From contig JAEZCD010000140.1 in the NCBI GenBank assembly GCA_023430145.1, forward strand, positions 1 to 32,088: a stretch of 32,088 nt of DNA, read 5' to 3'. This DNA comes from Pseudomonadota bacterium (GTDB lineage Bacteria > Pseudomonadota > Alphaproteobacteria > Rhizobiales > Methylopilaceae). Below, piece by piece: positions 7,779 through 15,013 of this stretch. Below the pieces are notes generated by a model. It did not search any database. It was not told where the DNA came from and saw only the letters and a program-made list of their open reading frames with translations. The position numbers and the translations under genes were made by a program. Within the stretch, counting starts at the first letter, position 1. Every line of letters begins with the position of its first letter.

Positions 7779-9344
7779 TCATTCGGCCGCGACGGCGAGG
7801 CGGCTGCGGCCGAGGCCCATCGGACCCGGCCGGAAGATGCGCGGGTCCATGAGCTTCAGGCCGGCGTGCACGCGCGGCGCGAACATCATCTGGTCCAGCA
7901 CATCCTCCTGCAGCCGCACGCCCGGCGCGATCTCGATCAGCACGAGGCCGTCCGCCTCGAGCCGGAAGACCGCGCGCTCGGAGACGAACAGCACGTCCTG
8001 GCCGCGCTCGCGCGAGAGCCGACCGTTGAAGCTGATCTGGCCAACGGCGGGCACGAACTTCTTGAACCTGCCCTCGCGGCGGATCGACAGGGCGCCGTTC
8101 TCGACGACGGCCTCGAGGCCGCCGCCGGTCAAGGCGCCGCTGAAGACGAGACGGGCGGCGTTCTGGGTGATGTCGATGAAGCCGCCCGCGCCGTCGTAGC
8201 GGTCGCCGAAGCGGGTGACGTTGACATTGCCCTCCGCATCGACCTCGGCGAAGGACAGGAAGGCGCAGGACAGGCCGCCGCCGTCGTAGAAGTCGAACTG
8301 GTAGGGCTGGTCGAGAATGGCGCGCGGATTGTAGGCGGTGCCGAACTCGCGCGCATAGCCGGGCACGCCGCCGACGACGCCGGATTCGACGGTCAGCGTC
8401 ATCAGCTCCTCGATGCCCTCCTCGGCGGCGACGTTGGGGATCATGGCCGAGATGCCGACGCCGAGATTGACGACGTCGCCGGGCCTGAGCTCGAAGGCGG
8501 CGCGCCGGGCGATCACCCGCCGCTCGGTGAGCGGATCGGGGACGAGCGAGGAGATCGGCACCCGCGTCTCGCCGCTGCGGCTCGGATCATAGGCGGTGGC
8601 GTAGGTCTGCATCTGGTCCGGCTCGACGACGAGGTGATCGACGAGGAAGCCGGGGATCTTGACCATGTGCGGGTTGAGCGAGCCGCGGCGGACGATCCGC
8701 TTGACCTGCATGACCACGGTGCCGCCGGCATTGTGCACGGCTTGCGCGATCGACAGGTCCTCGCGGGTCGTCGCCTCGTGCTCCATCGAGATGTAGCCGT
8801 CCTCGTCGGCGCTGGTGCCGCGCAGGAAGGCGAAGTTCGGCGTCGGCGCCCGGTAGAAGAGCCATTCGCGCCCGGCGAGCTCGACCACCTCGACCATGTC
8901 CTCGCGGGTGCGGGCGTTCATACGGCCGCCCTCCTGGCGCGGGTCCATGTAGGTCTGCAGGCCGACATGGGTGACGACGCCCGGCTGCTTGGCGGCGAGC
9001 GCGCGGCACATCTGCGACATCACCCCTTGCGGGAAATTCCAGGCCTCGATCGCCTCGCCGCGGATCAGCTTCATGAAGGGGAGCTGCAGGCCGAAATTGC
9101 CGCCGAACAGTTTTGCGATCAGCCCCTCGTGGGCGAGGTGGCAGAGGCCCTTCTCGGTGACCGCGCCGACGCCGGTGACGTGGAACAGCGTCAGCCCGCG
9201 CGGCGCGTCGGTCTTCAGGAAGCGCTCCTCGAGCGCGACGAGCAGCGCCTCGGGCGCTCCGGTGCCGCCATTGCCGCCGACGGCGAGCGTGTCGCCGTCC
9301 TTCACCAGCGCCGCCGCCTCGGCGGGCGAGATGACGCTGATCAT
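7779..9344 (-). CDS. Acyl-CoA:carboxylate CoA-transferase, fused alpha-beta subunits
   Basis: A 521-residue family I CoA-transferase in which the alpha half (about 1-250, with DGDTLAVGGNGGTGAPEALL and GGNFGLQLP) and beta half (about 275-521) are one polypeptide. The catalytic glutamate is Glu320 in TVESGVVGGVPG. Related enzymes are acetate CoA-transferase YdiF and propionate CoA-transferase Pct. It would activate the pathway carboxylate at the expense of another CoA ester. The ATG at 9344 is preferred because gaggagg stands five bases upstream; a GTG at 9362 in the same frame overlaps the acyl-CoA dehydrogenase end and has no ribosome binding site. Ten bases separate it from the upstream gene. 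Confidence 0.9.
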   Translation of the reverse strand: MISVISPAEAAALVKDGDTLAVGGNGGTGAPEALLVALEERFLKTDAPRGLTLFHVTGVGAVTEKGLCHLAHEGLIAKLFGGNFGLQLPFMKLIRGEAIEAWNFPQGVMSQMCRALAAKQPGVVTHVGLQTYMDPRQEGGRMNARTREDMVEVVELAGREWLFYRAPTPNFAFLRGTSADEDGYISMEHEATTREDLSIAQAVHNAGGTVVMQVKRIVRRGSLNPHMVKIPGFLVDHLVVEPDQMQTYATAYDPSRSGETRVPISSLVPDPLTERRVIARRAAFELRPGDVVNLGVGISAMIPNVAAEEGIEELMTLTVESGVVGGVPGYAREFGTAYNPRAILDQPYQFDFYDGGGLSCAFLSFAEVDAEGNVNVTRFGDRYDGAGGFIDITQNAARLVFSGALTGGGLEAVVENGALSIRREGRFKKFVPAVGQISFNGRLSRERGQDVLFVSERAVFRLEADGLVLIEIAPGVRLQEDVLDQMMFAPRVHAGLKLMDPRIFRPGPMGLGRSRLAVAAE

Positions 9345-9354
9345 GGCGGCCTCC

Positions 9355-10497
9355 TCAGGCACTTTCTTTCTCGAGCTGGCGGGCGATGATCAGCCGCTGG
9401 ATCTGGTTGGTGCCCTCGTAGATCTGCGCGAGCCGCACGTCGCGATAGAGCCGCTCGACCCGGTATTCCTTCGAATAGCCGTTGCCACCGTGGATCTGCA
9501 GCGCGTTCGACACGTGCTTCACGGCCATGTCGGTGGTGAAGAGCTTCGCCTGCGCGGCCTCCTTGGCGATCGGCAGGCCGGCATCGAACAGCCGCGCGGC
9601 ATGATGGATCAGCAGCCGCGCGGCGGCGATGTCGGTCGACATGTCGGCGAGCATGAACTGCACCGCCTGGAACTTGATGATCGGCGCGCCGAACTGCACG
9701 CGCGAGCGGGCATAGGCGAGCGCGTCCTCCATGGCCGCGCGGGCCATGCCGAGCGCCATCGAGGACATCATCAGCCGGGAGAAGTTGAAGTTGCCCATCG
9801 CCATCTTGAAGGCGCCGCCCTCGGCGCCGATGAGGTTCTCGGCCGGGACGCGGACATTGTCGAAGACGATCTGGCACTCGGCGAGGCCGTGCATGCCGAG
9901 CAGCTCCTCGGGCTTGCCGCGGACGACGCCCGCCGACGCCGCATCGACGAGCAGGCAGCTGATGCCCTTGTGCCCGGCGGCCGGATCGGTCTTGGCGAAG
10001 ACGACGATCCAGTCGGCGACCCGGCCGAAGGTGACCCAGGCCTTGGTGCCGTTGACGACGTAAGCATCGCCGTCCCGCACGGCGGTCGTCCGCATGCCGG
10101 CGAGGTCGGAGCCGAAATCGGGCTCGGTCGCCGCCGTGGCGAGCAGGATCTCGCCCGCGAGCAGGCCCGGGATGAGCCGCTTGTGCACCGGGCCGCCATG
10201 CTCGTTGAGGAAGTGGCTCGCCTCGACCGGCAGCGCAAAGGCGTTGCCGAGCGTGCCCGAGCAGCGGGCGATCTCCTCCATGACGAGGCAGGTGGTGACG
10301 GTGTCGAGGCCGCTGCCGCCCGCCTCGGCCGGCAGGCTGACGCCGAACAGGCCGAGATCGGCGAGGCCGCGATAGAGCTCGGCCGGAAACCGGTTCTCGC
10401 GATCGATGGCGGTCGCCGCCGGCAGCACCGAGGCCTCCGCGAAACGGCGAACCATGTCCAGGATCAAACGCTGATCATCGCTCAGAAACGGTTCCAA
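9355..10497 (-). CDS. Acyl-CoA dehydrogenase
   Basis: A 380-residue FAD flavoenzyme that would desaturate an acyl-CoA at the alpha-beta bond and pass electrons to ETF. Visible signatures: TEPDFGSDLAGMRTTA (FAD/substrate region), the middle beta domain with NGTKAWVTFG, FGAPIIKFQAVQFMLADM, and the catalytic base Glu361 in AQIYEGTNQIQR. Length is typical. The start appears to be TTG at 10497, giving EPFLSDDQRLILDMVRRF; no ATG or GTG exists further upstream in frame, and aaggaaa lies about 13 bases away, so translation may be weak. Residue 15 (Met) is an alternative but would remove conserved N-terminal helix. It is 51 bp downstream of the tautomerase gene. Confidence 0.9.
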   Translation of the reverse strand: MEPFLSDDQRLILDMVRRFAEASVLPAATAIDRENRFPAELYRGLADLGLFGVSLPAEAGGSGLDTVTTCLVMEEIARCSGTLGNAFALPVEASHFLNEHGGPVHKRLIPGLLAGEILLATAATEPDFGSDLAGMRTTAVRDGDAYVVNGTKAWVTFGRVADWIVVFAKTDPAAGHKGISCLLVDAASAGVVRGKPEELLGMHGLAECQIVFDNVRVPAENLIGAEGGAFKMAMGNFNFSRLMMSSMALGMARAAMEDALAYARSRVQFGAPIIKFQAVQFMLADMSTDIAAARLLIHHAARLFDAGLPIAKEAAQAKLFTTDMAVKHVSNALQIHGGNGYSKEYRVERLYRDVRLAQIYEGTNQIQRLIIARQLEKESA

Positions 10498-10541
10498 CGG
10501 GATGCACTTTCCTTGGGCAACGAGAGATCAAAACCTGGGCA

Positions 10542-10565
10542 AATGTGATCAGGTACGATCACATT
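10542..10565. promoter_or_regulatory. Candidate operator palindrome upstream of the acyl-CoA dehydrogenase
   Basis: Perfect 9-bp inverted repeat: aatgtgatc (10542-10550) and gatcacatt (10557-10565) separated by aggtac. It overlaps the tautomerase stop codon and lies 45 bp upstream of the acyl-CoA dehydrogenase start. It shares TGATCAG with the palindrome at 11008-11019, so both may bind the local GntR regulator. A promoter at this point is not obvious. Confidence 0.5.
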
Positions 10566-10929
10566 CGAGGACGCCGCCATGCGCCACCTCCTCGCGCGTC
10601 CTGTCCAGGAAATAGACGATCACGCTCTTCGCGGGTATGCCGTAAGCGCTCGCGGCAGCCGCGCTGACGAGCTCCGCGGCGCGCCGCCGGACGGGCAGCG
10701 GACGGCCGAATCCATGCAGCTTGACGAGCAGCCGCCGCGCCTCGGCGGACGGCCCGAGCTCCCCCGCATGGGCGTAGCTTTCATCTGTAAAAGCAACGAA
10801 GTAGCTCGAGATGATGGTCGCCTCGATGGCGTATGCCGCGGCCAGCGCCGATGTCATCTCCGTCGCCGCGCGACGGCGGCAGGCGGCCAGATCCTCGCGG
10901 GCGAAATCGTTCACTTCGAAAAAGGGCAT
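10549..10929 (-). CDS. Tautomerase-superfamily protein (cis-CaaD/MSAD-like, two-repeat)
   Basis: A 126-residue protein that begins MPFFEV, giving the N-terminal Pro1 that acts as the catalytic base in this superfamily once Met is removed. It contains two beta-alpha-beta units (about 1-60 and 63-120; the second has VKLHGFGRPLPVRRRAAELVSAA), the arrangement of trimeric members such as malonate semialdehyde decarboxylase and cis-3-chloroacrylic acid dehalogenase rather than the 60-residue 4-oxalocrotonate tautomerase. It could tautomerise, decarboxylate or hydrate an unsaturated or 2-oxo acid. It is the promoter-proximal gene of the leftward operon, facing the DapA-TRAP operon across a 140-bp gap. 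Confidence 0.8.
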   Translation of the reverse strand: MPFFEVNDFAREDLAACRRRAATEMTSALAAAYAIEATIISSYFVAFTDESYAHAGELGPSAEARRLLVKLHGFGRPLPVRRRAAELVSAAAASAYGIPAKSVIVYFLDRTREEVAHGGVLECDRT

Positions 10930-10997
10930 GTGCGAACCGGACGAGGCTTGACAGGCGCGACGGGAGCAGGTCCGTCACAAAATCATCGTCACGGTTA

Positions 10998-11024
10998 TTG
11001 ACAGAAAATCTGATCAGATGTCAA
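10998..11024. promoter_or_regulatory. Divergent promoter pair with central TGATCA palindrome
   Basis: The 140-bp gap between the tautomerase and DapA-like genes contains a consensus TTGACA on the plus strand (10998-11003) and another on the minus strand (tgtcaa, 11019-11024). Between them is a perfect 12-bp palindrome, atctgatcagat (11008-11019). A regulator bound there would cover both -35 regions and spacers. The -10 elements are weak at the 16-17 bp positions (gtcaat/tcaatc on plus), so an activator or a poor match is possible. GntR/FCD proteins commonly bind short palindromes of this size; the match to the local GntR is inferred. Confidence 0.55.
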
Positions 11025-11069
11025 TCTGTCGGAACGAGCCTGGATCGACCAACCTCGAGGGACCCGCAG

Positions 11070-11963
11070 GTGACGGATTTCCGCGGCAGCTACACGGTCA
11101 TGGTGACGCCGTTCGACGCGGCCGGACGGGTCGACGAACAGCGCCTGCGGCGCTTCGTCGACTGGCAGATCGATGAGGGCGTGCACGGCCTCATCCCGCT
11201 CGGCAGCACCGGCGAGTTCCTGTCGCTGACGCGCGACGAGCGCCGCACGGTCGGCGCGGTGGTGGTCGAGCAGGCGGCTGGCCGGGTGCCGGTGCTCGTC
11301 GGCACGGCCGCCGAGTGGACCGACGAGGCGGTGGCGCTCGCCAAGGAGGCCGAGAGCTACGGCGCCGACGGCGTGATGATCGTGCCGCCCTACTATTCCT
11401 CGCCCTCTCCGGACGAGATCTTCGAGCATTATCGGCGGATCGGCGAGGCGATCTCGCTGCCGGTCATGCTCTACAACAACCCCTTCACCGCCAATGTCGA
11501 TCTGAAACCGCCGCTCGTCGCGCGCCTCTCGCGGATCGACAATGTCAGCTACATCAAGGAATCGAGCGGCAGCGTCGCCCGCACGAGCGACATCATCCGG
11601 CTGTGCGGCGACCGCATGACCGTGTTCGCCGGCTACCATCCCTGGGAGGGCTATCTGGTCGGCGCCAAGGGCTACGTCTCGGTCTTCTCCAACATCGCCC
11701 CGGCGCTGTCGTCGGAGATGTTCGTCGAGACCGTCGACAAGCGCGATGCCGAGGCCGGGCGGGCGATCTACGACAAGGTGATGCCGCTGCTCGATGCGCT
11801 CGCCGGCGACCTCTACGTCTCGGCGACCAAGGCCGCCCTGAAGATGATCGGCATGCCGATGGGCGACCCGCGGGCCCCGCGCCTGCCCCTGCCGGCCGAG
11901 AAGCTCGATCCCCTGCGCGAGGTGCTGACGGACCTCGGCCTGATCAAAGCCCGGGCCGCCTGA
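11070..11963 (+). CDS. Dihydrodipicolinate synthase (DapA/NanA) family lyase, canonical active site
   Basis: A 297-residue (beta/alpha)8 aldolase-superfamily member with all standard residues: GSTGE (45-49), Tyr135 in LYNNP and Schiff-base Lys163 in YIKESSG. The family includes DapA, N-acetylneuraminate lyase, 2-keto-3-deoxygluconate aldolase and 4-hydroxy-2-oxoglutarate aldolases. Because it is the first gene of a TRAP-transporter operon rather than in a lysine context, catabolic aldolase or dehydratase activity on an imported sugar acid or hydroxy acid is more likely. Start is GTG at 11070 with cgaggga about 8 bases upstream; no earlier start follows the predicted promoter. Confidence 0.9.
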   Translation: MTDFRGSYTVMVTPFDAAGRVDEQRLRRFVDWQIDEGVHGLIPLGSTGEFLSLTRDERRTVGAVVVEQAAGRVPVLVGTAAEWTDEAVALAKEAESYGADGVMIVPPYYSSPSPDEIFEHYRRIGEAISLPVMLYNNPFTANVDLKPPLVARLSRIDNVSYIKESSGSVARTSDIIRLCGDRMTVFAGYHPWEGYLVGAKGYVSVFSNIAPALSSEMFVETVDKRDAEAGRAIYDKVMPLLDALAGDLYVSATKAALKMIGMPMGDPRAPRLPLPAEKLDPLREVLTDLGLIKARAA

Positions 11964-12008
11964 GTGGCCCGCAGCGTGGTGCATTCCCTCGATCCGAAGG
12001 AGATCCGC

Positions 12009-12983
12009 ATGCAAGGCCCCGTCAAGTTCGCACTCGCCGCGCTCGCGGCAAGTCTCATCGCCTCCGCGGCTCCCGCCGCCGAGTTCAACCTGAAGGCCAG
12101 CCACTCGGCGGCGCCGAGCGAGCCCTACCAGATCGGCCTGCAATACTTCGCCGACAAGGTGAAGGAGCGCAGCGGCGGCCGCGTCGAGGTCACCATCTAT
12201 CCGAACAACCAGCTCGGCAACGAGAAGGAGGTGGTCGAGGGACTGCTGCTCGGTACGGTCGACGTCGCCATCACCGCCAACGGCGTGCTCGGCAACTTCG
12301 TGCCCTCGGTCGGCATCTTCGACCTGCCCTTCCTGTTCCGCGACCGCGAGCATCTCTACAAGGTCATGGACGGCCCGGTCGGCGACCAGCTGAAGGCCGA
12401 CGTCGCCAAGCGCGGCTATCGCCTGCTCGGCTATTACGAGGCCGGCATCCGGCATCTTCTGACCAAGAAGCCGATCAACTCGATGGCCGACCTGCACAAC
12501 ATGAAGATCCGGACCATGCAGGTGCCGACGCACGTAGCCGCCTTCAAGGCGTTCGGCGCCAACCCGACGCCGATGGCCTATGGCGAGCTCTACGGCGCCA
12601 TCCAGTCCGGCGTCGTCGACGGGGCCGAGGCCGCGAACTCCAACTACTACGCGCAAAAATTCTTCGAAGTCGCGCCGAACTACGCGCAGGTCTCGTGGAC
12701 CGCGCTCGTCGCCGAGCTCTTGATGTCCGAGCGGCGGCTGAAGTCCTTCCCGGAGGACATCCAGAAGATCATCCTCGAGACGGCGCAGGAATCGGCGGCG
12801 GTCGAGCGCAAGGCCTATTCGGACGCCGACAACCGGCTGCTGGCCGAGCTCGAGAAGAAGGGCGTGAAGGTGACCTATCCCGATCTCGCGCCGTTCCGCG
12901 AGGCCTCCAAGTCGGTCTACGAGCAGTTCGTCAAGACGCCGGAGCAGAAGGCGCAGCTGGCCGAGATCCTCGCCACCAAGTGA
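12009..12983 (+). CDS. dctP: TRAP transporter substrate-binding protein DctP
   Basis: A 324-residue periplasmic solute-binding protein. A Sec signal peptide is clear (hydrophobic FALAALAASLIASA, cleavage likely after APAA near residue 24). The mature protein has the DctP-family pattern: HSAAPSEPYQIGLQYFADKVKERSGGRVEVTIYPNNQLGNE, and the conserved arginine of KIRTMQVPTH that salt-bridges a substrate carboxylate, followed by NPTPMAYGELYGAIQSGVVDGAE. This family binds organic acids, including sialate, uronates and C4-dicarboxylates. The ATG at 12009 has aaggag at good spacing. The substrate is unknown but is presumably the entry compound for the neighbouring CoA and lyase enzymes. Confidence 0.92.
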   Translation: MQGPVKFALAALAASLIASAAPAAEFNLKASHSAAPSEPYQIGLQYFADKVKERSGGRVEVTIYPNNQLGNEKEVVEGLLLGTVDVAITANGVLGNFVPSVGIFDLPFLFRDREHLYKVMDGPVGDQLKADVAKRGYRLLGYYEAGIRHLLTKKPINSMADLHNMKIRTMQVPTHVAAFKAFGANPTPMAYGELYGAIQSGVVDGAEAANSNYYAQKFFEVAPNYAQVSWTALVAELLMSERRLKSFPEDIQKIILETAQESAAVERKAYSDADNRLLAELEKKGVKVTYPDLAPFREASKSVYEQFVKTPEQKAQLAEILATK

Positions 12984-13005
12984 GCCGGGCCTGAAACTTG
13001 CACGC

Positions 13006-13029
13006 GCTCCGCGGCTGAAACCGCGGAGC
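13006..13029 (+). terminator. GC-rich hairpin between dctP and dctQ
   Basis: Arms gctccgcgg (13006-13014) and ccgcggagc (13021-13029) form a perfect 9-bp stem with loop ctgaaa, 23 bp after the dctP stop. There is no following T-run, so it is more likely a transcript-stabilising or partial read-through element than a full terminator. It would fit the higher demand for the binding protein than for the membrane subunits. Confidence 0.45.
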
Positions 13030-13132
13030 CGACGGGGTCCGGGCCGGCCGAGGCCCGGGCCCGCGAGGGTCCAGGCCGGTGCCGGCCCCTCCGGGCTTCC
13101 ACCAACCCGCCGCGCGAGGGGCCAGTCCACGC

Positions 13133-13642
13133 ATGTTCTCCTTTGCGATCTTCGGCCTGCGCGCGCTCGTCAACGTGATCGTCGTCGCCCTCTACGGGTT
13201 CATGTGCGTGGCGATCCTGGTGCAGGTTCTCGGCCGCTATCTGTTCGACTTCTCGATCAGCGGCGCCGTCGAGAGCGCCACCTTCGCACAGGTCTGGATG
13301 GTGCTGCTCGGCGCCGGCGTCGCCATGCGCCTCAACATGCACAACAGCATGGATCTGATCGCCCGGCGGCTCTCCAAGCCGGTCTTCCGTGCCTTGCTCG
13401 TGCTGTCGGCCGGCGCCTGCCTCTGGTTCCTGGCGATCACCATCCTCGGCAGCTTCCCCCTGCTCGAGATCGGCGAGTTCCAGACCTCGCCGGCGCTGCA
13501 GATCCCGATGTCGATCCCCTATCTCGCGGTGCCGATCGGCTGCGCCTATCTCGCGCTCGAGCTGGTGCTGCTGACCATCGGCAAGTGGCGTGCCGGTGCC
13601 GCGCCGGAGCAGGCCGTCGACGCGCCGGAGACGGGCCTGTGA
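13133..13642 (+). CDS. dctQ: TRAP transporter small membrane subunit DctQ
   Basis: A 169-residue inner membrane protein with four predicted helices (about residues 10-35, 48-65, 83-103 and 123-147). The DctQ-type motifs VLGRYLFDFSISGAVESATFAQVWMVLLGAGVAMRLNMHNSMD are recognisable in pieces. It pairs with DctM to form the sodium-coupled permease. The ATG at 13133 follows gcgagggg; the 149-bp gap after dctP contains the 13006 hairpin and GC-rich sequence. Its stop codon overlaps the DctM GTG start by four bases, showing translational coupling. Confidence 0.9.
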   Translation: MFSFAIFGLRALVNVIVVALYGFMCVAILVQVLGRYLFDFSISGAVESATFAQVWMVLLGAGVAMRLNMHNSMDLIARRLSKPVFRALLVLSAGACLWFLAITILGSFPLLEIGEFQTSPALQIPMSIPYLAVPIGCAYLALELVLLTIGKWRAGAAPEQAVDAPETGL

Positions 13643-14907
13643 TCGCCCTCGCCGCGATCGCCTTCGCCGTCCTCATGCTGATCGGCACGCCGGTCGTCTT
13701 CTGCCTCGGCATCTCCGCCGCCATCGCCCTGCTCGCCGACGGCGTGCCGATGGCGATCGTGACGCAGCGCATCTATGGCGCGCTCGAGAGCTTCACGATC
13801 ATGGCGATCCCGTTCTTCGTGCTCGCCGGGCTGATCATGGAGCGGGGCGGCATCGCCCGCCGCTTCATCGATTTCGCGAGCGCCGTGGTCGGCTGGCTGA
13901 CCGGCAGCCTGCTCTACGTCTCGGTCGTCGCCTGCACCGGCTTCTCGGCGATCTCCGGCTCCGGCTCGGCCGACACCGCCGCCATCGGCTCGATGACGCT
14001 GCCGGCGATGCGGCGGCGCGGCTACGACATCGACTTCGCCACCGCGATGCTGGCGGCGGCCGGCTGCATCGGCCCGATCATCCCGCCGAGCATCATGATG
14101 ATCGTCGTCGGCACCATCGGCAACCTGTCGGTCGGCGCGCTGTTCCTCGGCGGCATCCTGCCGGGCCTCTTGATGTCCGCCGGGCTGATGGCCGCCTGCT
14201 GGGCGCACGCCCGCAAGGGCGGCCCGGCCTACCGCGACAGCGTGCCGTTCAGCTTCCGGCGCGTGCTCGAGACCGCCTTCGCGGCGATCCCGGCGGCGGC
14301 GATCGCCGTCTTCCTCGTCGGCGGCATCGTCGGCGGCATCATGACGCCGACCGAGGCGGCCGGCGTCGCTGTGTTCGTCAGCATCCTCGTCGGCAAGTTC
14401 GTCTATCGCGAGCTGCGCCTCGCCGACCTGCCGGCGCTGGTGCTGCGCGCGTCGGCGATGTCGGCGGCGGTGATGATCGTCATCTCGACCGCGAGCGTCT
14501 TCGCCTGGCTGATCACCAGCCAGAACGTGCCGCAGCTGCTGGCCGGCTTTCTCGGCACCTTCGCGGACGACAAGGTCACCTTCCTGCTCGTCGTCAACGT
14601 CATCCTCCTCCTGATGGGCACTTTCATGGAGGGCATCTCGGCCCTCCTGATCGTCATGCCGATCCTGCAGCCGATCGCCGCCCAGCTCGGCATCGACCCG
14701 GTGCATTTCGGCGTCGTCGTGGTGATGAACCTTTCGGTCGGCATGCTGACGCCGCCCTATGGCAGCACGCTCTTCGTCGCGGCGACGATCGCCGACCGCA
14801 ACGTCGCCCAGGTCTCGACCAAGATCGCCCTGCCGATGCTGGCGCTGGTGGCGGCACTCATCGCTACGACCTACTACCCGCCGCTCGTCACCTGGCTCGC
14901 CGGCTAG
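13639..14907 (+). CDS. dctM: TRAP transporter large permease subunit DctM
   Basis: A 422-residue inner membrane transport subunit with about 12 hydrophobic segments. Typical DctM sequence is seen at FTIMAIPFFVLAGLIMERGGIARR, SGSGSADTAAIGSMTLPAM, AAGCIGPIIPPSIMMIVVG and MTPTEAAGVAVF near the two sodium-binding clamshells. It moves the substrate presented by DctP using the sodium gradient. Start is GTG at 13639 overlapping the DctQ stop (GTGA). It is the last gene of the DapA-like/TRAP operon; the next gene, coxC, begins 106 bp downstream and has its own ribosome binding site. Confidence 0.93.
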   Translation: MIALAAIAFAVLMLIGTPVVFCLGISAAIALLADGVPMAIVTQRIYGALESFTIMAIPFFVLAGLIMERGGIARRFIDFASAVVGWLTGSLLYVSVVACTGFSAISGSGSADTAAIGSMTLPAMRRRGYDIDFATAMLAAAGCIGPIIPPSIMMIVVGTIGNLSVGALFLGGILPGLLMSAGLMAACWAHARKGGPAYRDSVPFSFRRVLETAFAAIPAAAIAVFLVGGIVGGIMTPTEAAGVAVFVSILVGKFVYRELRLADLPALVLRASAMSAAVMIVISTASVFAWLITSQNVPQLLAGFLGTFADDKVTFLLVVNVILLLMGTFMEGISALLIVMPILQPIAAQLGIDPVHFGVVVVMNLSVGMLTPPYGSTLFVAATIADRNVAQVSTKIALPMLALVAALIATTYYPPLVTWLAG

Positions 14908-15013
14908 CCGGGCCGGCCCGGGCGCGGGCATCGTGATTCTGGAACGGTTCGAGAACTTGGGTTAGCCTCTTTCTCGCGAAGGCGCAGGCACCCGCGACGG
15001 AGGACGTGCCCCG

